Translations under genes and position numbers: made by a program | From: Verrucomicrobiales bacterium | Lineage (GTDB): Bacteria > Verrucomicrobiota > Verrucomicrobiia > Limisphaerales > UBA9464 | Reading direction: 5' to 3' | Length of the DNA: 32,262 nt | NCBI GenBank assembly: GCA_016793645.1 | Contig: JAEUHD010000048.1 | Span: 1 to 32,262 of the forward strand | Shown here: positions 1-8,887 of the stretch, piece by piece | How the letters are laid out: each line of letters starts with the position of its first letter | Position numbering within the stretch: the stretch's first letter is position 1 | The notes under the pieces: model-generated | The model's input: only the letters and a program-made list of their open reading frames with translations | Database searches by the model: none | Told to the model about the DNA's origin: nothing

Positions 1-1924
1 AGGAATTCCGATACATGTCGTACTTGAGGTAGAACACCTGGGGAAACCCGGTTCCGGTGATCTCCTCCTCCGTCCAGGACCCGTCCGGATTCTGCGTTCG
101 GACGAGGTGCTCGATTCCTCGCCGTAATGCGGGATCGTTTAGATCACCGAAGGCGCAAAGACCCATGACTGCCCAGGCCGTCTGCGAGGGCGTACTGGGT
201 CCTGTGCCCTTGAAAATGGGGTCATCGTAGGTGTTGCAACGTTCGCCCCAGCCGCCGTCGGGTTGTTGCACGCTGCGCAACCAGTCGCGGGCCCGGATGA
301 GCCACGGCTGGTTCATGTCGATGTTCAGCGCCTTCAGTCCCCGGACCACCTGCCAGGTTCCGTAAATGTAGTTCACCCCCCAGCGGCCAAACCAAGACCC
401 GTCGACCTCCTGGGAATTCCTCAGAAACCGCAACGCATCCTGAATCTGGGGATGGGTCACCGGGTATCCTTCGTATCCGAGCAATTCGAGAATGCGCGCC
501 GTGATGTCGGCGCACTCCGGATCGAGCATGGCGTTGTGATCCGCGAACGGAACCTTTTCGAGAATGCTCTTCGTGCAGTCCTTGTCGAAGGCCGCCCAAC
601 CGCCGTCCCGGCACTGGAAGGTGAGCATCCACCGGATGGCCCGCTCGAGGCATTCGTCACGCCGCTTTCGATCGTCCCCGGGCGTCTGCCGCAGCGCCAG
701 AAGCACCATTGCGGTGTCATCGACGTCGGGATTCCATTTGTTCTCGAACTCGAACACCCAGCCCGAGGGCTCCACGTTGGCGGGGTTCTTGTGGATCCAA
801 TCCCCACGGAACCGGATCTCCTTGTCCATGATCCAGCCTGCGGCCTTCCGCATCTTGGGATGGTCATGCGGCACGCCCGACTCGCGAAGGCACATGGCGA
901 CGATGGCCGAATCCCACACCGGCGAGAAACAGGGCTCCATGCGGACGGAGTCCTTCTCGACGTGCATCAGTTTCAGCAACTCACGGTGGGTCCGGATCAC
1001 CTGGGGGTGGTCGTCGGGATACCCCAGCGCAATCAACGCAATCAGGGAGTTCAGGATCGCGGGGAAGATCGCGGCCAATCCGTCACTGCCTTCGAATCGT
1101 TCCAGCATCCACGCTTCGGCCCGGCGGAGTGCCCGCTGACGAAAGGGATGGAGCCCCTGGCGGGCAAACCATTCGGCGAGCTTGTGAAGCCGGTCCAGCC
1201 AGAGGAATCCATTGCGGAGGTTGAAATCGAAATAACGGGGACGGAGGGATTCGTTCAGCTCCCACTTGCCATTCGGATACAGCTCATCGAGATCCACGCC
1301 ATTCCGCAGCGGCCGGGTGGGCCGGAAATGGTTGATGATGGCCAGGGGAATGAGCATGGCTCGGGACCAGTTGCTCATGTCCCAAAAATTCACGTGGAAC
1401 CATTTCCCGATCAGGAGCACTTCGCAGGGGACCGTCGGAACGTGATTCCAGCCGACCAACCCGATGAGGGCCAGATACAGCTTCGAAAAGGTGTTCATGC
1501 GGGGAACACCGCCGAGGGCGATGGCGCACTCGCGGGCCTTGAGCATGTGCGGGTCGGTGGCGGGAACTCCCGCAAGTTTCAAGGCGAGGTAGGCCTTGAT
1601 GGTGGCGTTCACCTCCGCGGGACCGTTTGGGTAGATATTCCATCCACCGTCCGAAAGCTGCCGGGCCACAATATGGTTCACCGCCTTGCGTTCCCATTCG
1701 CGGTCCACCTTTCCCCACCAGTGATAGAAAACGACCATGTCCGCCACCAGGGTGACGTCCACGATCAGTTCGCCGATCCAGTATCCTTCCGGCTTCTGTT
1801 CGGAAAGGAGGTACGCCTGGGAACGGGTGATCGCCTCGTCGAGGGATCGGTTCCAGGAATCCGGGGATGGGGACGCCTTTGCGCCCGCCGCGGGATCAAC
1901 GGTCAATACCGAGGGTGCCGACAT
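1..1924 (-). CDS. shc: Squalene-hopene cyclase (3' end cut by window edge)
   Basis: Predicted class II triterpene cyclase that folds squalene into hopene/hopanol at the membrane, the committed step of hopanoid synthesis. Reading the minus strand from the ATG at 1924-1922 gives 641 uninterrupted codons to the window edge. The catalytic acid motif DVDDTA lies at residues 400-405, and several QW-type repeats are visible (e.g. DGGWAAF, DGGWGE). The last visible residues (TGTGFPQVFYLKYDMYRNS) match the near-terminal region of the family, so probably only a few tens of residues are missing. The N-terminal segment (SQAYLLSEQKPEGYWIGEL) is also typical. No other hopanoid gene is visible here; genes further left could not be checked. 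The start is not supported by a clear ribosome-binding site, but it begins shortly before the first conserved segment. Family call is firm. Confidence 0.95.
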   Translation of the reverse strand, partial: MSAPSVLTVDPAAGAKASPSPDSWNRSLDEAITRSQAYLLSEQKPEGYWIGELIVDVTLVADMVVFYHWWGKVDREWERKAVNHIVARQLSDGGWNIYPNGPAEVNATIKAYLALKLAGVPATDPHMLKARECAIALGGVPRMNTFSKLYLALIGLVGWNHVPTVPCEVLLIGKWFHVNFWDMSNWSRAMLIPLAIINHFRPTRPLRNGVDLDELYPNGKWELNESLRPRYFDFNLRNGFLWLDRLHKLAEWFARQGLHPFRQRALRRAEAWMLERFEGSDGLAAIFPAILNSLIALIALGYPDDHPQVIRTHRELLKLMHVEKDSVRMEPCFSPVWDSAIVAMCLRESGVPHDHPKMRKAAGWIMDKEIRFRGDWIHKNPANVEPSGWVFEFENKWNPDVDDTAMVLLALRQTPGDDRKRRDECLERAIRWMLTFQCRDGGWAAFDKDCTKSILEKVPFADHNAMLDPECADITARILELLGYEGYPVTHPQIQDALRFLRNSQEVDGSWFGRWGVNYIYGTWQVVRGLKALNIDMNQPWLIRARDWLRSVQQPDGGWGERCNTYDDPIFKGTGPSTPSQTAWAVMGLCAFGDLNDPALRRGIEHLVRTQNPDGSWTEEEITGTGFPQVFYLKYDMYRNS

Positions 1925-2002
1925 GTGCCGCACAGGATGGGAAGCGTCCCCAGACTGTAAAGGTCTTGTTTCGGGGGGGCGGCGTTGCTTCGTTTGAACC
2001 CG

Positions 2003-3025
2003 TCAGGCGCGGATGTGAACCCAGCAGTGAACGTGCGGGTAGCCGCGGAAGTACCACACCATCTTCGGCCCCTCGATTTGCCAGACATCCCAGACCCCGT
2101 CGTTGCCCAGATCCTGCTGCTGGAAATAGGCCAGGCTCAGTTTCTCGATGCCCTGGGCCTCCACCAGTTTCATCGCCTCCCCGGCGTCCGGCTTCCGGAA
2201 TGGTGCGAGGAGATCGGCCATGACTTGGCGGACGAGCGTGCGCTGGTCGGGGGTCAGATCGGAGACGGGAATCCCAGGGAGTCCCGCCGACTTCCCTTCG
2301 AGCCGAACGGTGTCGGTCGCCTGTTCCGGGCGACCCGTGCTGTTGATCAATGCGACGCTACGCTGACGGCCGTCCAGCGCCTGGTAGAGCTCGTTGGCCC
2401 GCTTCGCCTGATACCAAAAGACGTTGCCCGGGTGGTCCGCCGGTTCGCGATCCTTTTCGCCGGCCTGATGCCCGTAAAAGATCGGGCCGCCGAACGCGGT
2501 CCCGGCGACTGAGTCCCCGTCACAACGGCGGGTGCAATGGCGGCCGGTCAGGACAAACTCAAATTGTCCGGTTCCCGGAGCCCCGAAGAGGGCGACCGAA
2601 GTCCCGGCATTGAAGCCCTTCCCTTCGCTGTCGTGGACCATTTGTTCCATCGCACGGTCCGCGAACTCGGGAGAGTGCAGGGTTCGAAAAATCTGCTGAA
2701 CGAGATCCTGCTGGTCCGGCGTGAGGGTCTGGCTGATGGGTTTCCCGGTGATGAGCCAGTTGTTGTCCACCTTGTCGCGAAGCGGATCGGTAAATGCGAA
2801 GCAGAGTGACCGTCGCTGTTCCTCGGAAAGGGAACGATACAACTGGGCGGCCAGTGTTTCGGAGGGATCGGACGGTTTTGGGGCAGCGGTGCTTGAGGGG
2901 ATCCACAGTCCGCCGGCGGAACCCATCGCGATTCCGGCCGCGGCCGTCCTGAGAAAAGCGCGTCGCGGCAATCCGGACGGGGGAGCGCCGGGACTGTGGG
3001 TGCTGTCGTTGGGCATGGCGGGCAT
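2003..3025 (-). CDS. Tat-signal DUF3500-like protein
   Basis: A 340-residue protein beginning with a twin-arginine export signal: PRRAFLRTAAAG, followed by a small hydrophobic stretch and an Ala-rich end (SSTAAPKP), so probably exported folded to the periplasm. The mature part contains LFGAPGTGQFEFVLTGRH and AFGGPIFYGHQAG segments, with a Thr-Pro-Asp-Gln 'SDLTPDQRTLVRQVM' repeat-like element seen twice (LTPDQQDLVQQIF and LTPDQRTLVRQVM). This pattern resembles DUF3500 proteins as I remember them; no enzymatic function is known to me. Two closely spaced ATG codons (3025 and 3016) could start it; either leaves the Tat motif intact. It lies 78 bp upstream of the cyclase in the same orientation, so co-transcription is possible but a functional link is not shown. 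Confidence 0.75.
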   Translation of the reverse strand: MPAMPNDSTHSPGAPPSGLPRRAFLRTAAAGIAMGSAGGLWIPSSTAAPKPSDPSETLAAQLYRSLSEEQRRSLCFAFTDPLRDKVDNNWLITGKPISQTLTPDQQDLVQQIFRTLHSPEFADRAMEQMVHDSEGKGFNAGTSVALFGAPGTGQFEFVLTGRHCTRRCDGDSVAGTAFGGPIFYGHQAGEKDREPADHPGNVFWYQAKRANELYQALDGRQRSVALINSTGRPEQATDTVRLEGKSAGLPGIPVSDLTPDQRTLVRQVMADLLAPFRKPDAGEAMKLVEAQGIEKLSLAYFQQQDLGNDGVWDVWQIEGPKMVWYFRGYPHVHCWVHIRA

Positions 3026-3105
3026 TGGGAAAGCCTAGGAGGAGTGGCGGGAAAGAAAAGCTCCGAGTCTTTCCTCCGCTGTGCGGCCGCGGCCCATGGC
3101 GGGAA

Positions 3106-3825
3106 TCAGGACGTGGCGTGGATCAGCATTCGATCCAGGTGGGTGCTGTTGTCCCCGAGGGACATCAGCCGATCCGTCAGACCGTTCAGCGCGAGACGCG
3201 TTTTGTGGAAGGAGGCTGCGAGCAGGGCGAACAGCTTGGCCAGGCCGAGCCGGCTGGCCCAGCGATCATGGCTGGCGGCTGCAAAGCTGGCCTCGCCCAA
3301 GCCCTCATAATAGGAAATGTCGGGAAAGCCGCGCCGGCGTGCCCGTTGGGCAATCCGCTCATTGAAGAGTCCGGAGTAATACAGCGCCTGGTTTCCGATG
3401 TGGGTTCGGAGCGCGAATGCGTGGCGCTCATCCGCCCGGGGAAGGGCGGCGAGCATTTCAAAGAAATAGTCCATCGGCTGGGCATCGCCGGGGAGACGGG
3501 CTCGCGTGCGCTCGGTGCAGGTGAACTCGGCCAGCAGTTCCGCAACGTAGTCGGCCACCTCCCGGCTGGGCACTTCCGCCTCCCGCAATGCGTGGCGGAC
3601 CAGGACATAGAAGTAGAGGTGCGGTGAGATGGTCAGGCAACCCCGGGACTCCAGAATGGACTGGTACAACCCCGGGCTGTCGAGCAGGAGGTCGCGGGAG
3701 GCGTCATCGGCGAGGAGTTGCCGGAGTGCCTCGGCATCGGTGGGACGTTTCCCGACCGCGGCGAGGATGAAATCCACGTCGGCGGCGGTGAAGTGGAGGC
3801 GACAGTGGGGACGAATAACTGTCAT
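3106..3825 (-). CDS. Conserved-looking hypothetical protein, 239 aa
   Basis: I do not recognise this protein. It is 239 residues, starts at ATG 3825 and is probably cytoplasmic: no signal peptide or membrane segment is visible. It appears largely alpha-helical and begins MTVIRPHCRLHFTAADVDFI. Notable segments are a Tyr-rich LTISPHLYFYVLVRHAL around residues 85-105 and, further on, THIGNQALYYSGLF and FPDISYYEGLGEASF. The codon bias (GC-rich third positions) and absence of low-complexity shadow character argue that it is a real gene. It is flanked by an 80 bp gap to the Tat protein and a 132 bp gap to the SNF2 helicase; the latter gap contains an unusual inverted repeat. No function is proposed. 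Confidence 0.75.
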   Translation of the reverse strand: MTVIRPHCRLHFTAADVDFILAAVGKRPTDAEALRQLLADDASRDLLLDSPGLYQSILESRGCLTISPHLYFYVLVRHALREAEVPSREVADYVAELLAEFTCTERTRARLPGDAQPMDYFFEMLAALPRADERHAFALRTHIGNQALYYSGLFNERIAQRARRRGFPDISYYEGLGEASFAAASHDRWASRLGLAKLFALLAASFHKTRLALNGLTDRLMSLGDNSTHLDRMLIHATS

Positions 3826-3851
3826 AACCGAAGGGTTAGCAGGGTTTGCGC

Positions 3852-3921
3852 CACATCTCCTGATGGGTTGGAACTGCTGAAAACAGAGCAGAGGAGCCTC
3901 GGTTTCGCCAACCCAGATGTG
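3852..3921. repeat. Nested inverted repeat between helicase and hypothetical gene
   Basis: An outer pair CACATCT (3852-3858) / AGATGTG (3915-3921) continues, after a 6-nt bulge on one side, into GGGTTGG (3865-3871) / CCAACCC (3908-3914). Inside sits a small hairpin CTGCT (3874-3878) / AGCAG (3887-3891). The pairings are perfect. There is no T-run on either side, so this is not a classical intrinsic terminator. It could be an RNA processing or stability structure in the transcript, or a palindromic protein-binding site. Confidence 0.6.
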
Positions 3922-3957
3922 GAAAACCGGACAGGGTGGCCGAACTGAAATGCACCC

Positions 3958-6900
3958 TCATGAGAGGAGTTCCTGGATCTCCTCCCAATTCAAGGTTCCG
4001 GCGAACGCCTCTTCCCCGGTCAACGTCGCTTCGATGACGTCCCGCTTCCGGCGCTGCAGGGCGAGGATCTTCTCCTCGACGGTGCCCCGGGTGATCAACT
4101 TGTAGCTGGTGACGACGCGGGATTGACCGATGCGGTGGGCCCGATCGGTCGCCTGGTCCTCGACGGCGGGATTCCACCACGGGTCAAAGTGGATGACCGT
4201 GTCGGCGCCCGTCAGATTAAGTCCGACGCCGCCCGCCTTGAGGGAGATTAGGAACACCGGAATGCCGGTGTCGGTCTGAAAGCGTTGAACGACGCCCTGG
4301 CGGTCCGCTGTCGAGCCGTCGAGGCGGCAATGGGACAGTCCACGGGACTCCAGTTCCTCGCCCAGCAGATCGAGCATGCGGGTGAACTGACTGAAGACCA
4401 GGACGCGATGCCCGCCGTCCACGATTTCGTCCAGCAGTTCCCCAAAGAGCTGCACTTTGCCGGAAGCTGCGGCGGATCCGGGGGCCTCGGATGGATCCGA
4501 CGGCGCGGTGGGCAGAAGCCTCAAATCGCAGCAGACCTGGCGCAGTCGAAGCAACGCGGTGAGCACGAGCATCCGGCTCTTGGCGAGCCCCTGCTCCCCC
4601 ACCGCCGAAAGGACCTCCTTCCGGGTCGCGGAAAGCAATTGTTGGTAAACAGCGGCCTGGTCGTCCGTGAGTTCGCAAAAGGAGACCTGCTCGATCTTGG
4701 GGGGCAGATCCTTCACCACATCGCGCTTCAATCGACGCAGGAGAAACGGGCGGACGCGTCGAGCCAGTCGCGCCATGCTGGCGGTATCCCGTTCCTTGGT
4801 GATCGGAACCTCGTAACGTTCCCGGAAGTCCTGCGCCGAGCCGAGATACCCGGGCATCAAAAAGTCGAAGATGCTCCAGAGGTCGAGAACGGAGTTTTCC
4901 AGGGGAGTGCCGGTGAGGACGAGGCGATGCAAGGAGCGGATGGCCTTTACCGCTTGGGCATTTTGGGTTTCCCGGTTCTTGATGTGCTGGGCTTCGTCGA
5001 GAATGACGGTGTCGTAGTCCACCTCGCGATGCCGGTCGAGATCCCTGCGGATCAGGGCGTAGCTGGTGATGACGATTTGGTGGTCCCCGATCCGTTCGAA
5101 GAGGTCGTGCCGGGCGGATCCGCTGAGGACAAGCGTGCGGAGGTTGGGTGTGAACCGCTGCGCCTCGGCCGCCCAATTGAAGACGAGTGAGGTGGGGCAG
5201 ATGACGAGAGATGGCCGGCCCTGGGATGCGGGAAGGGACCGAAGGTGGGCGAGGACCTGAAGCGTCTTGCCGAGTCCCATTTCATCGGCAAGTACTCCGC
5301 TGAATCCGTGATCCCGGAGAAATCCGAGCCATGCGACCCCGTCCCGCTGATAGGGACGCAGAACGGTTTCCAGCGATCCCAAGGGAGGGCAGGAGGGTTT
5401 GATGTTCCCAGTCAATGTCCCGACCTGGCGGTTCCATTGAGGCGGCGCCTGGACCGCGAATCCCTGCTGGCGAAGCGAGCTTTCGAGAAAGCCCGCCTGG
5501 ATGGCGCCCATCCGGTAGCGGGTTCCCTCGCCGCCCGGTCGTTGCTCCGGGGCGCAATCGAGCATGACTTCCTGGAGTTCCTCGACGGCGTCGCGGTCGA
5601 GGACGGCGAATTTTCCGTTCTTGAGGCGGCGGCTGCCCCCGCCCTGGATCAGTTGTTGGATGTCCGCCGGGCTGAATCGTTCGCCGCCCGTTCCCGAATA
5701 GGTCACCTCGAGGTCGAACCATTGCTGACCTCCGGGGGTGATCCGGAATTGGGGCGTGATGCGTTCCAGATTCGTCCGCGTGCTGCGTTCCAGCCGTTCC
5801 TCCAGGCTCACGGACCATTCCCGTTCCATCCGCGGATACTCCCGTGAAAAGAAGGCGAGCACCCGCTCCTGTCCGAGCAGTTGCCAGAGGCCCTGGGCAT
5901 TGGGACCGGTGAATCCCGACCCGCGGAGACGCATGAAGGCGGCGTGTTCGGCGGAAAGGTCCCGGGTGGAATAGCGACGGGGATTATTGGGGTCGGGGAG
6001 CCAGGTGCCATCGTCTGGGGCCGTGACGCCCACGGTCACGATGCGGGACCCATACGTGCATTGTAGGGTCCCGCTCAATTGGGCCAGTCCGCCCGCCAGG
6101 TTCAGGAGGAATCGGGGCGGGGCGGGGGTGAGTTCGAATTCGGAGGGCGTGAAGTTGGACTCGACGGCTCCTCCGGAAAGAAGTCCCGGCCAGTCCCGCG
6201 ACAGAAAGGCGGGGACTTGTGGACGCGGGATTCGAATCGGTCGCTGGAGTACGTCGCGAAAGGGAGGGGACAGCGCGATCGGGGCCAGGATGTTTCCTTC
6301 GTTCCAGGCCCAGACCGCGGGACCTTCCGAGAGAAGAGCCGGGGGCCGGACCCCGGGTTTGAGGGCGAGAGTGATTTCGCCATTGGATTCCAAGGTGGCG
6401 CGGAGCGGGACGGGTGCGAACTCCCGGCCGACCGTCAAGGGGGTCTGTCGTCCCAACGTGAGGCGGGGATGTCCCGCGAGGTGGGGCAGCAGGGACGCGA
6501 AATCGCGGGCTGATAGTTGCAGCGCTCCCGGGGTATCCCCACCGCTGAGGGGTTCCACGGCGTCGAGAATTGCGGCGTCGCCGGGACTCAGGGAGTACCG
6601 CCCCGATCGAACCCACGTGTTCAGCGGCGCCCGGCGATGAGCCGCTTCTCCCTCCAGGACCAGCATTGCCTTTCCCCGGGCGAGGGCCTCGGCAAGGTTC
6701 GGCGGAAACACGACGTGGATTGCCAGGGGAATTCCCGAGGGGTCGCGCGCCAGGCGAACCGGATCCGTGGGCGGCCGGGTGCGGGTCGGTTCGCTGGGGG
6801 AACTTGACCCTGCACGAGAATTCGCGGGTTTGGACTCCGTCGTTCCCCGACGGAGGTGGTGTAGTCCGACGGCCACGGAATGGGCGCACAGGATGCCGTC

Positions 6901-7128
6901 TTCGCGGGACGGCCGGCAGGTGCACAAATTGTCGATGTCGGCCACGCCGCGGATGACGAGGCCGGAGCGATACGTCGTCTCTCCCCCTTGAACCACCCCT
7001 TTCAGCAGGGGAGGAGTCCAATTCGAGGACAGGACCTTGCCCGAAGCCAACAGGGCGCGGGCGTGCTGGACCGCCTCCCATCCCGCCGCCTTTTGAAAGA
7101 AGGCATCACTCAGTTCGATATCCGCCAC
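3958..7128 (-). CDS. SWIM zinc-finger SNF2-family DNA-dependent ATPase
   Basis: A 1056-residue superfamily 2 (SNF2/HepA-like) translocase, expected to use ATP to move along double-stranded DNA and remodel protein-DNA complexes. An N-terminal SWIM zinc finger is visible near residues 65-95 as CTC...CAH. A long, family-variable middle region follows. The ATPase core begins near residue 590: LADEMGLGKT (motif I, about residue 610), DEAQHIKN (motif II, about 710), LTGTPLENS (motif III), then the C-terminal helicase half with VFSQFTRMLD, SLKAGGVGLNLTGAD and RAHRIGQ (motif VI). The domain order SWIM-linker-SNF2 is common in bacterial stand-alone SNF2 proteins. The frame starts with a GTG at 7128; an ATG at 7139 is out of frame. 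It follows ribF by only 36 bp, so it may be read from the same transcript. The precise target is unknown. Confidence 0.93.
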   Translation of the reverse strand: MADIELSDAFFQKAAGWEAVQHARALLASGKVLSSNWTPPLLKGVVQGGETTYRSGLVIRGVADIDNLCTCRPSREDGILCAHSVAVGLHHLRRGTTESKPANSRAGSSSPSEPTRTRPPTDPVRLARDPSGIPLAIHVVFPPNLAEALARGKAMLVLEGEAAHRRAPLNTWVRSGRYSLSPGDAAILDAVEPLSGGDTPGALQLSARDFASLLPHLAGHPRLTLGRQTPLTVGREFAPVPLRATLESNGEITLALKPGVRPPALLSEGPAVWAWNEGNILAPIALSPPFRDVLQRPIRIPRPQVPAFLSRDWPGLLSGGAVESNFTPSEFELTPAPPRFLLNLAGGLAQLSGTLQCTYGSRIVTVGVTAPDDGTWLPDPNNPRRYSTRDLSAEHAAFMRLRGSGFTGPNAQGLWQLLGQERVLAFFSREYPRMEREWSVSLEERLERSTRTNLERITPQFRITPGGQQWFDLEVTYSGTGGERFSPADIQQLIQGGGSRRLKNGKFAVLDRDAVEELQEVMLDCAPEQRPGGEGTRYRMGAIQAGFLESSLRQQGFAVQAPPQWNRQVGTLTGNIKPSCPPLGSLETVLRPYQRDGVAWLGFLRDHGFSGVLADEMGLGKTLQVLAHLRSLPASQGRPSLVICPTSLVFNWAAEAQRFTPNLRTLVLSGSARHDLFERIGDHQIVITSYALIRRDLDRHREVDYDTVILDEAQHIKNRETQNAQAVKAIRSLHRLVLTGTPLENSVLDLWSIFDFLMPGYLGSAQDFRERYEVPITKERDTASMARLARRVRPFLLRRLKRDVVKDLPPKIEQVSFCELTDDQAAVYQQLLSATRKEVLSAVGEQGLAKSRMLVLTALLRLRQVCCDLRLLPTAPSDPSEAPGSAAASGKVQLFGELLDEIVDGGHRVLVFSQFTRMLDLLGEELESRGLSHCRLDGSTADRQGVVQRFQTDTGIPVFLISLKAGGVGLNLTGADTVIHFDPWWNPAVEDQATDRAHRIGQSRVVTSYKLITRGTVEEKILALQRRKRDVIEATLTGEEAFAGTLNWEEIQELLS

Positions 7129-7164
7129 CGGTGCAGCATAGGGACCGACCCCGAATTGGGCGAG

Positions 7165-8151
7165 TCAGCCACGGTCCCCGGATGGACCTGGGGGGCGGGA
7201 TCCAAAATCCGGTCCTGGAGTATCCAGCAGCTTGCGGGCTGAAGCGATGTCTTCGGCAATCTGCGTCCGGAGTGCTTTGGAATCGGGAAATCGTCGTTCG
7301 CCACGCAGCCGGTTTGCGAACGTCACTTCCAGTTCCTCACCGTAAAGATCGTCTTCAAAATCCAAAAGGTGGACCTCAAAGCGAAGCTCCCCTGGGTCGG
7401 CTGCAATGGTCGGCCGGGTTCCCAGATTCAATACCGCGGGATACTCCTGATTCCGGGTAATGCGCTGCACCCAGACCGCATAAACCCCGTGGGGAGGCAG
7501 CTCGAGTCCGGATACGTCGAGGTTGGCCGTTGGGAATCCCAGCGTATGGCCGAGGCGGTTGCCGGGAATGACTTTTCCGGACACTGCATACGGCCGGCCC
7601 AGCAGTTCGCTGGCCGATTCGAGGACGCCATCCCGAATACACTGCCGAATCCGGGAGCTGCTGACGACGTCCCCTCCGACGGAGACGGGTGAGGCCGCGT
7701 GGACCTGAAACCGGAGTTCCTCACCCAGGGCTTGGAGGAGTTGGACATCCCCGGTTCGCCGGCATCCGAACTGGAACCCTTCCCCGACGCTGAGACTGCG
7801 GATGCGTCCGGTGTCACGGAGCAGTCCCCGGATGAATTCTTCGCCCGTTTGAGCCGCCACCGCAGCATCAAATGGAATGACGAGTGTGGCGCTGAGGCCG
7901 AGGGCTTCCAAGGCCCGCAGACGTTGCGGGAGCGTTTGGAGAAGGCGGGGAGCCTGCGCAGGCCGAACCACAGCCATGGGGTGGGGATCGAAGGTCAGTG
8001 CGACGGAGGCACCGGCCCCGTTGGCGGCGTGGACCAGCGCGTGCCGAAGGACGTGCTGATGCCCGAGGTGGACGCCGTCGAACATGCCGAGCGCGAGGCA
8101 CAATCCGTGGGCCGGGCGGGGCAGGGCGGCAGGCTCGCGGGTCACCAACAT
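7165..8151 (-). CDS. ribF: Bifunctional riboflavin kinase / FAD synthetase
   Basis: Makes FMN from riboflavin and ATP, then FAD from FMN and ATP, in the cytoplasm. 328 residues, close to the family's usual 310-330. The N-terminal adenylyltransferase domain carries GMFDGVHLGHQ (residues 22-32) and SSSRIR (164-169). The C-terminal kinase domain begins with LGRPYAVSGKVI and has the flavokinase PTAN motif (207-210) followed by LNLGTRPT. The frame is open further upstream to 8271, but that extension lies inside truB and is unlike the family, so ATG 8151 is chosen. This leaves a 16 bp gap after truB. The order truB-ribF is conserved in many bacteria, which supports a shared transcript with the nusA operon. 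Confidence 0.96.
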   Translation of the reverse strand: MLVTREPAALPRPAHGLCLALGMFDGVHLGHQHVLRHALVHAANGAGASVALTFDPHPMAVVRPAQAPRLLQTLPQRLRALEALGLSATLVIPFDAAVAAQTGEEFIRGLLRDTGRIRSLSVGEGFQFGCRRTGDVQLLQALGEELRFQVHAASPVSVGGDVVSSSRIRQCIRDGVLESASELLGRPYAVSGKVIPGNRLGHTLGFPTANLDVSGLELPPHGVYAVWVQRITRNQEYPAVLNLGTRPTIAADPGELRFEVHLLDFEDDLYGEELEVTFANRLRGERRFPDSKALRTQIAEDIASARKLLDTPGPDFGSRPPGPSGDRG

Positions 8152-8167
8152 GGAAGGCGGGTTGGAA

Positions 8168-8887
8168 CTATTCCCAGTTTCGAAGGCGGACCAGCGGGAT
8201 GACCCGGGCCGCCATGTCCGTCTTGTCGAGCGAGAGCAGTTCGGGGAGCGGAATGGCGTCCACGACGTCAAATCGCCCGGATCCGACGCGCCGCAGCGCG
8301 GTCAGATGAGCGCCGCATCCCAGCTTCTCCCCAAGGTCGTGCGCCAGCGAACGCACGTAGGTCCCCTTGGAACAGCTGACGCGGAAGTAGGCAAACGGTT
8401 CCTCGTAGTCCGAAAACCGGTAGGTGTGGATATGAACGAGCCGGGGCTCCCGGGGAACCTCCACTCCCTTTCGAGCCAGTTTATACAGCGCCGTACCCTG
8501 GATTTTCTTGGCACTGACCATGGGAGGGATCTGTTGGAGGTCGCCCAGGAATTGTTCGGCGCAAGCATTCAGATCACCGAGTGTCAGCGGGGGGACGGGG
8601 CGGGTGGCGGTGAGCTCGCCGTCCGCGTCGTAGCTGTCGGTGGTTTCACCCAGTCGGAGGGTCCCGTCATACACCTTGTCGGCCGCCATGAATCGCTCGG
8701 ACATCCGGGTCGCCTTTCCCAGCACCAGGATCAGGAGCCCCGTCGCCATCGGGTCCAAGGTCCCGCAGTGTCCCACCTTTTCGAGCCGAAAGTGATTGCG
8801 GACCTTGGCCACGACATCGTGGGAGGTCCACTCGGAGGGCTTGTCCACGAGCAGCGCGCCATCGAACGGGGTGTGGGCCGGGGTCAT
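8168..8887 (-). CDS. truB: tRNA pseudouridine(55) synthase
   Basis: Converts U55 in the T-loop of most tRNAs to pseudouridine. The chosen ATG at 8887 gives 239 residues beginning with the conserved GALLVDKPSEWTSHDVV. GHCGTLDPMATG contains the catalytic Asp45, and KVYDGTLRLGETTDSYDADG follows. The protein is shorter than the E. coli enzyme (314 residues) and appears to lack the C-terminal PUA-type domain; it ends soon after VGSGRFDVVDAI. The start overlaps the stop of the upstream DHH-phosphoesterase gene in an ATGA arrangement (8884-8887), typical of translational coupling and decisive for this start. The frame stays open upstream to 9463, but that part is antiparallel noise within the neighbouring gene. 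Confidence 0.96.
   Translation of the reverse strand: MTPAHTPFDGALLVDKPSEWTSHDVVAKVRNHFRLEKVGHCGTLDPMATGLLILVLGKATRMSERFMAADKVYDGTLRLGETTDSYDADGELTATRPVPPLTLGDLNACAEQFLGDLQQIPPMVSAKKIQGTALYKLARKGVEVPREPRLVHIHTYRFSDYEEPFAYFRVSCSKGTYVRSLAHDLGEKLGCGAHLTALRRVGSGRFDVVDAIPLPELLSLDKTDMAARVIPLVRLRNWE

Noticed and set aside
1..1924. Suspected frameshift in the cyclase, because short frames in other phases break it up
   Set aside because: Reading from 1924 the same phase stays open for 641 codons to the window edge with conserved motifs throughout; no frameshift is needed.
263..1960. Long plus-strand open frame (565 codons) opposite the cyclase
   Set aside because: It is exactly antiparallel to squalene-hopene cyclase, whose catalytic motif and full length read on the minus strand. 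The plus frame lacks any recognisable domain and is a high-GC shadow.
1974..1980. Run of seven G residues between the cyclase and the Tat protein
   Set aside because: A short homopolymer in a high-GC intergenic region. It could be phase-variable in principle, but it lies outside any coding frame and shows no promoter spacing that would make this convincing.
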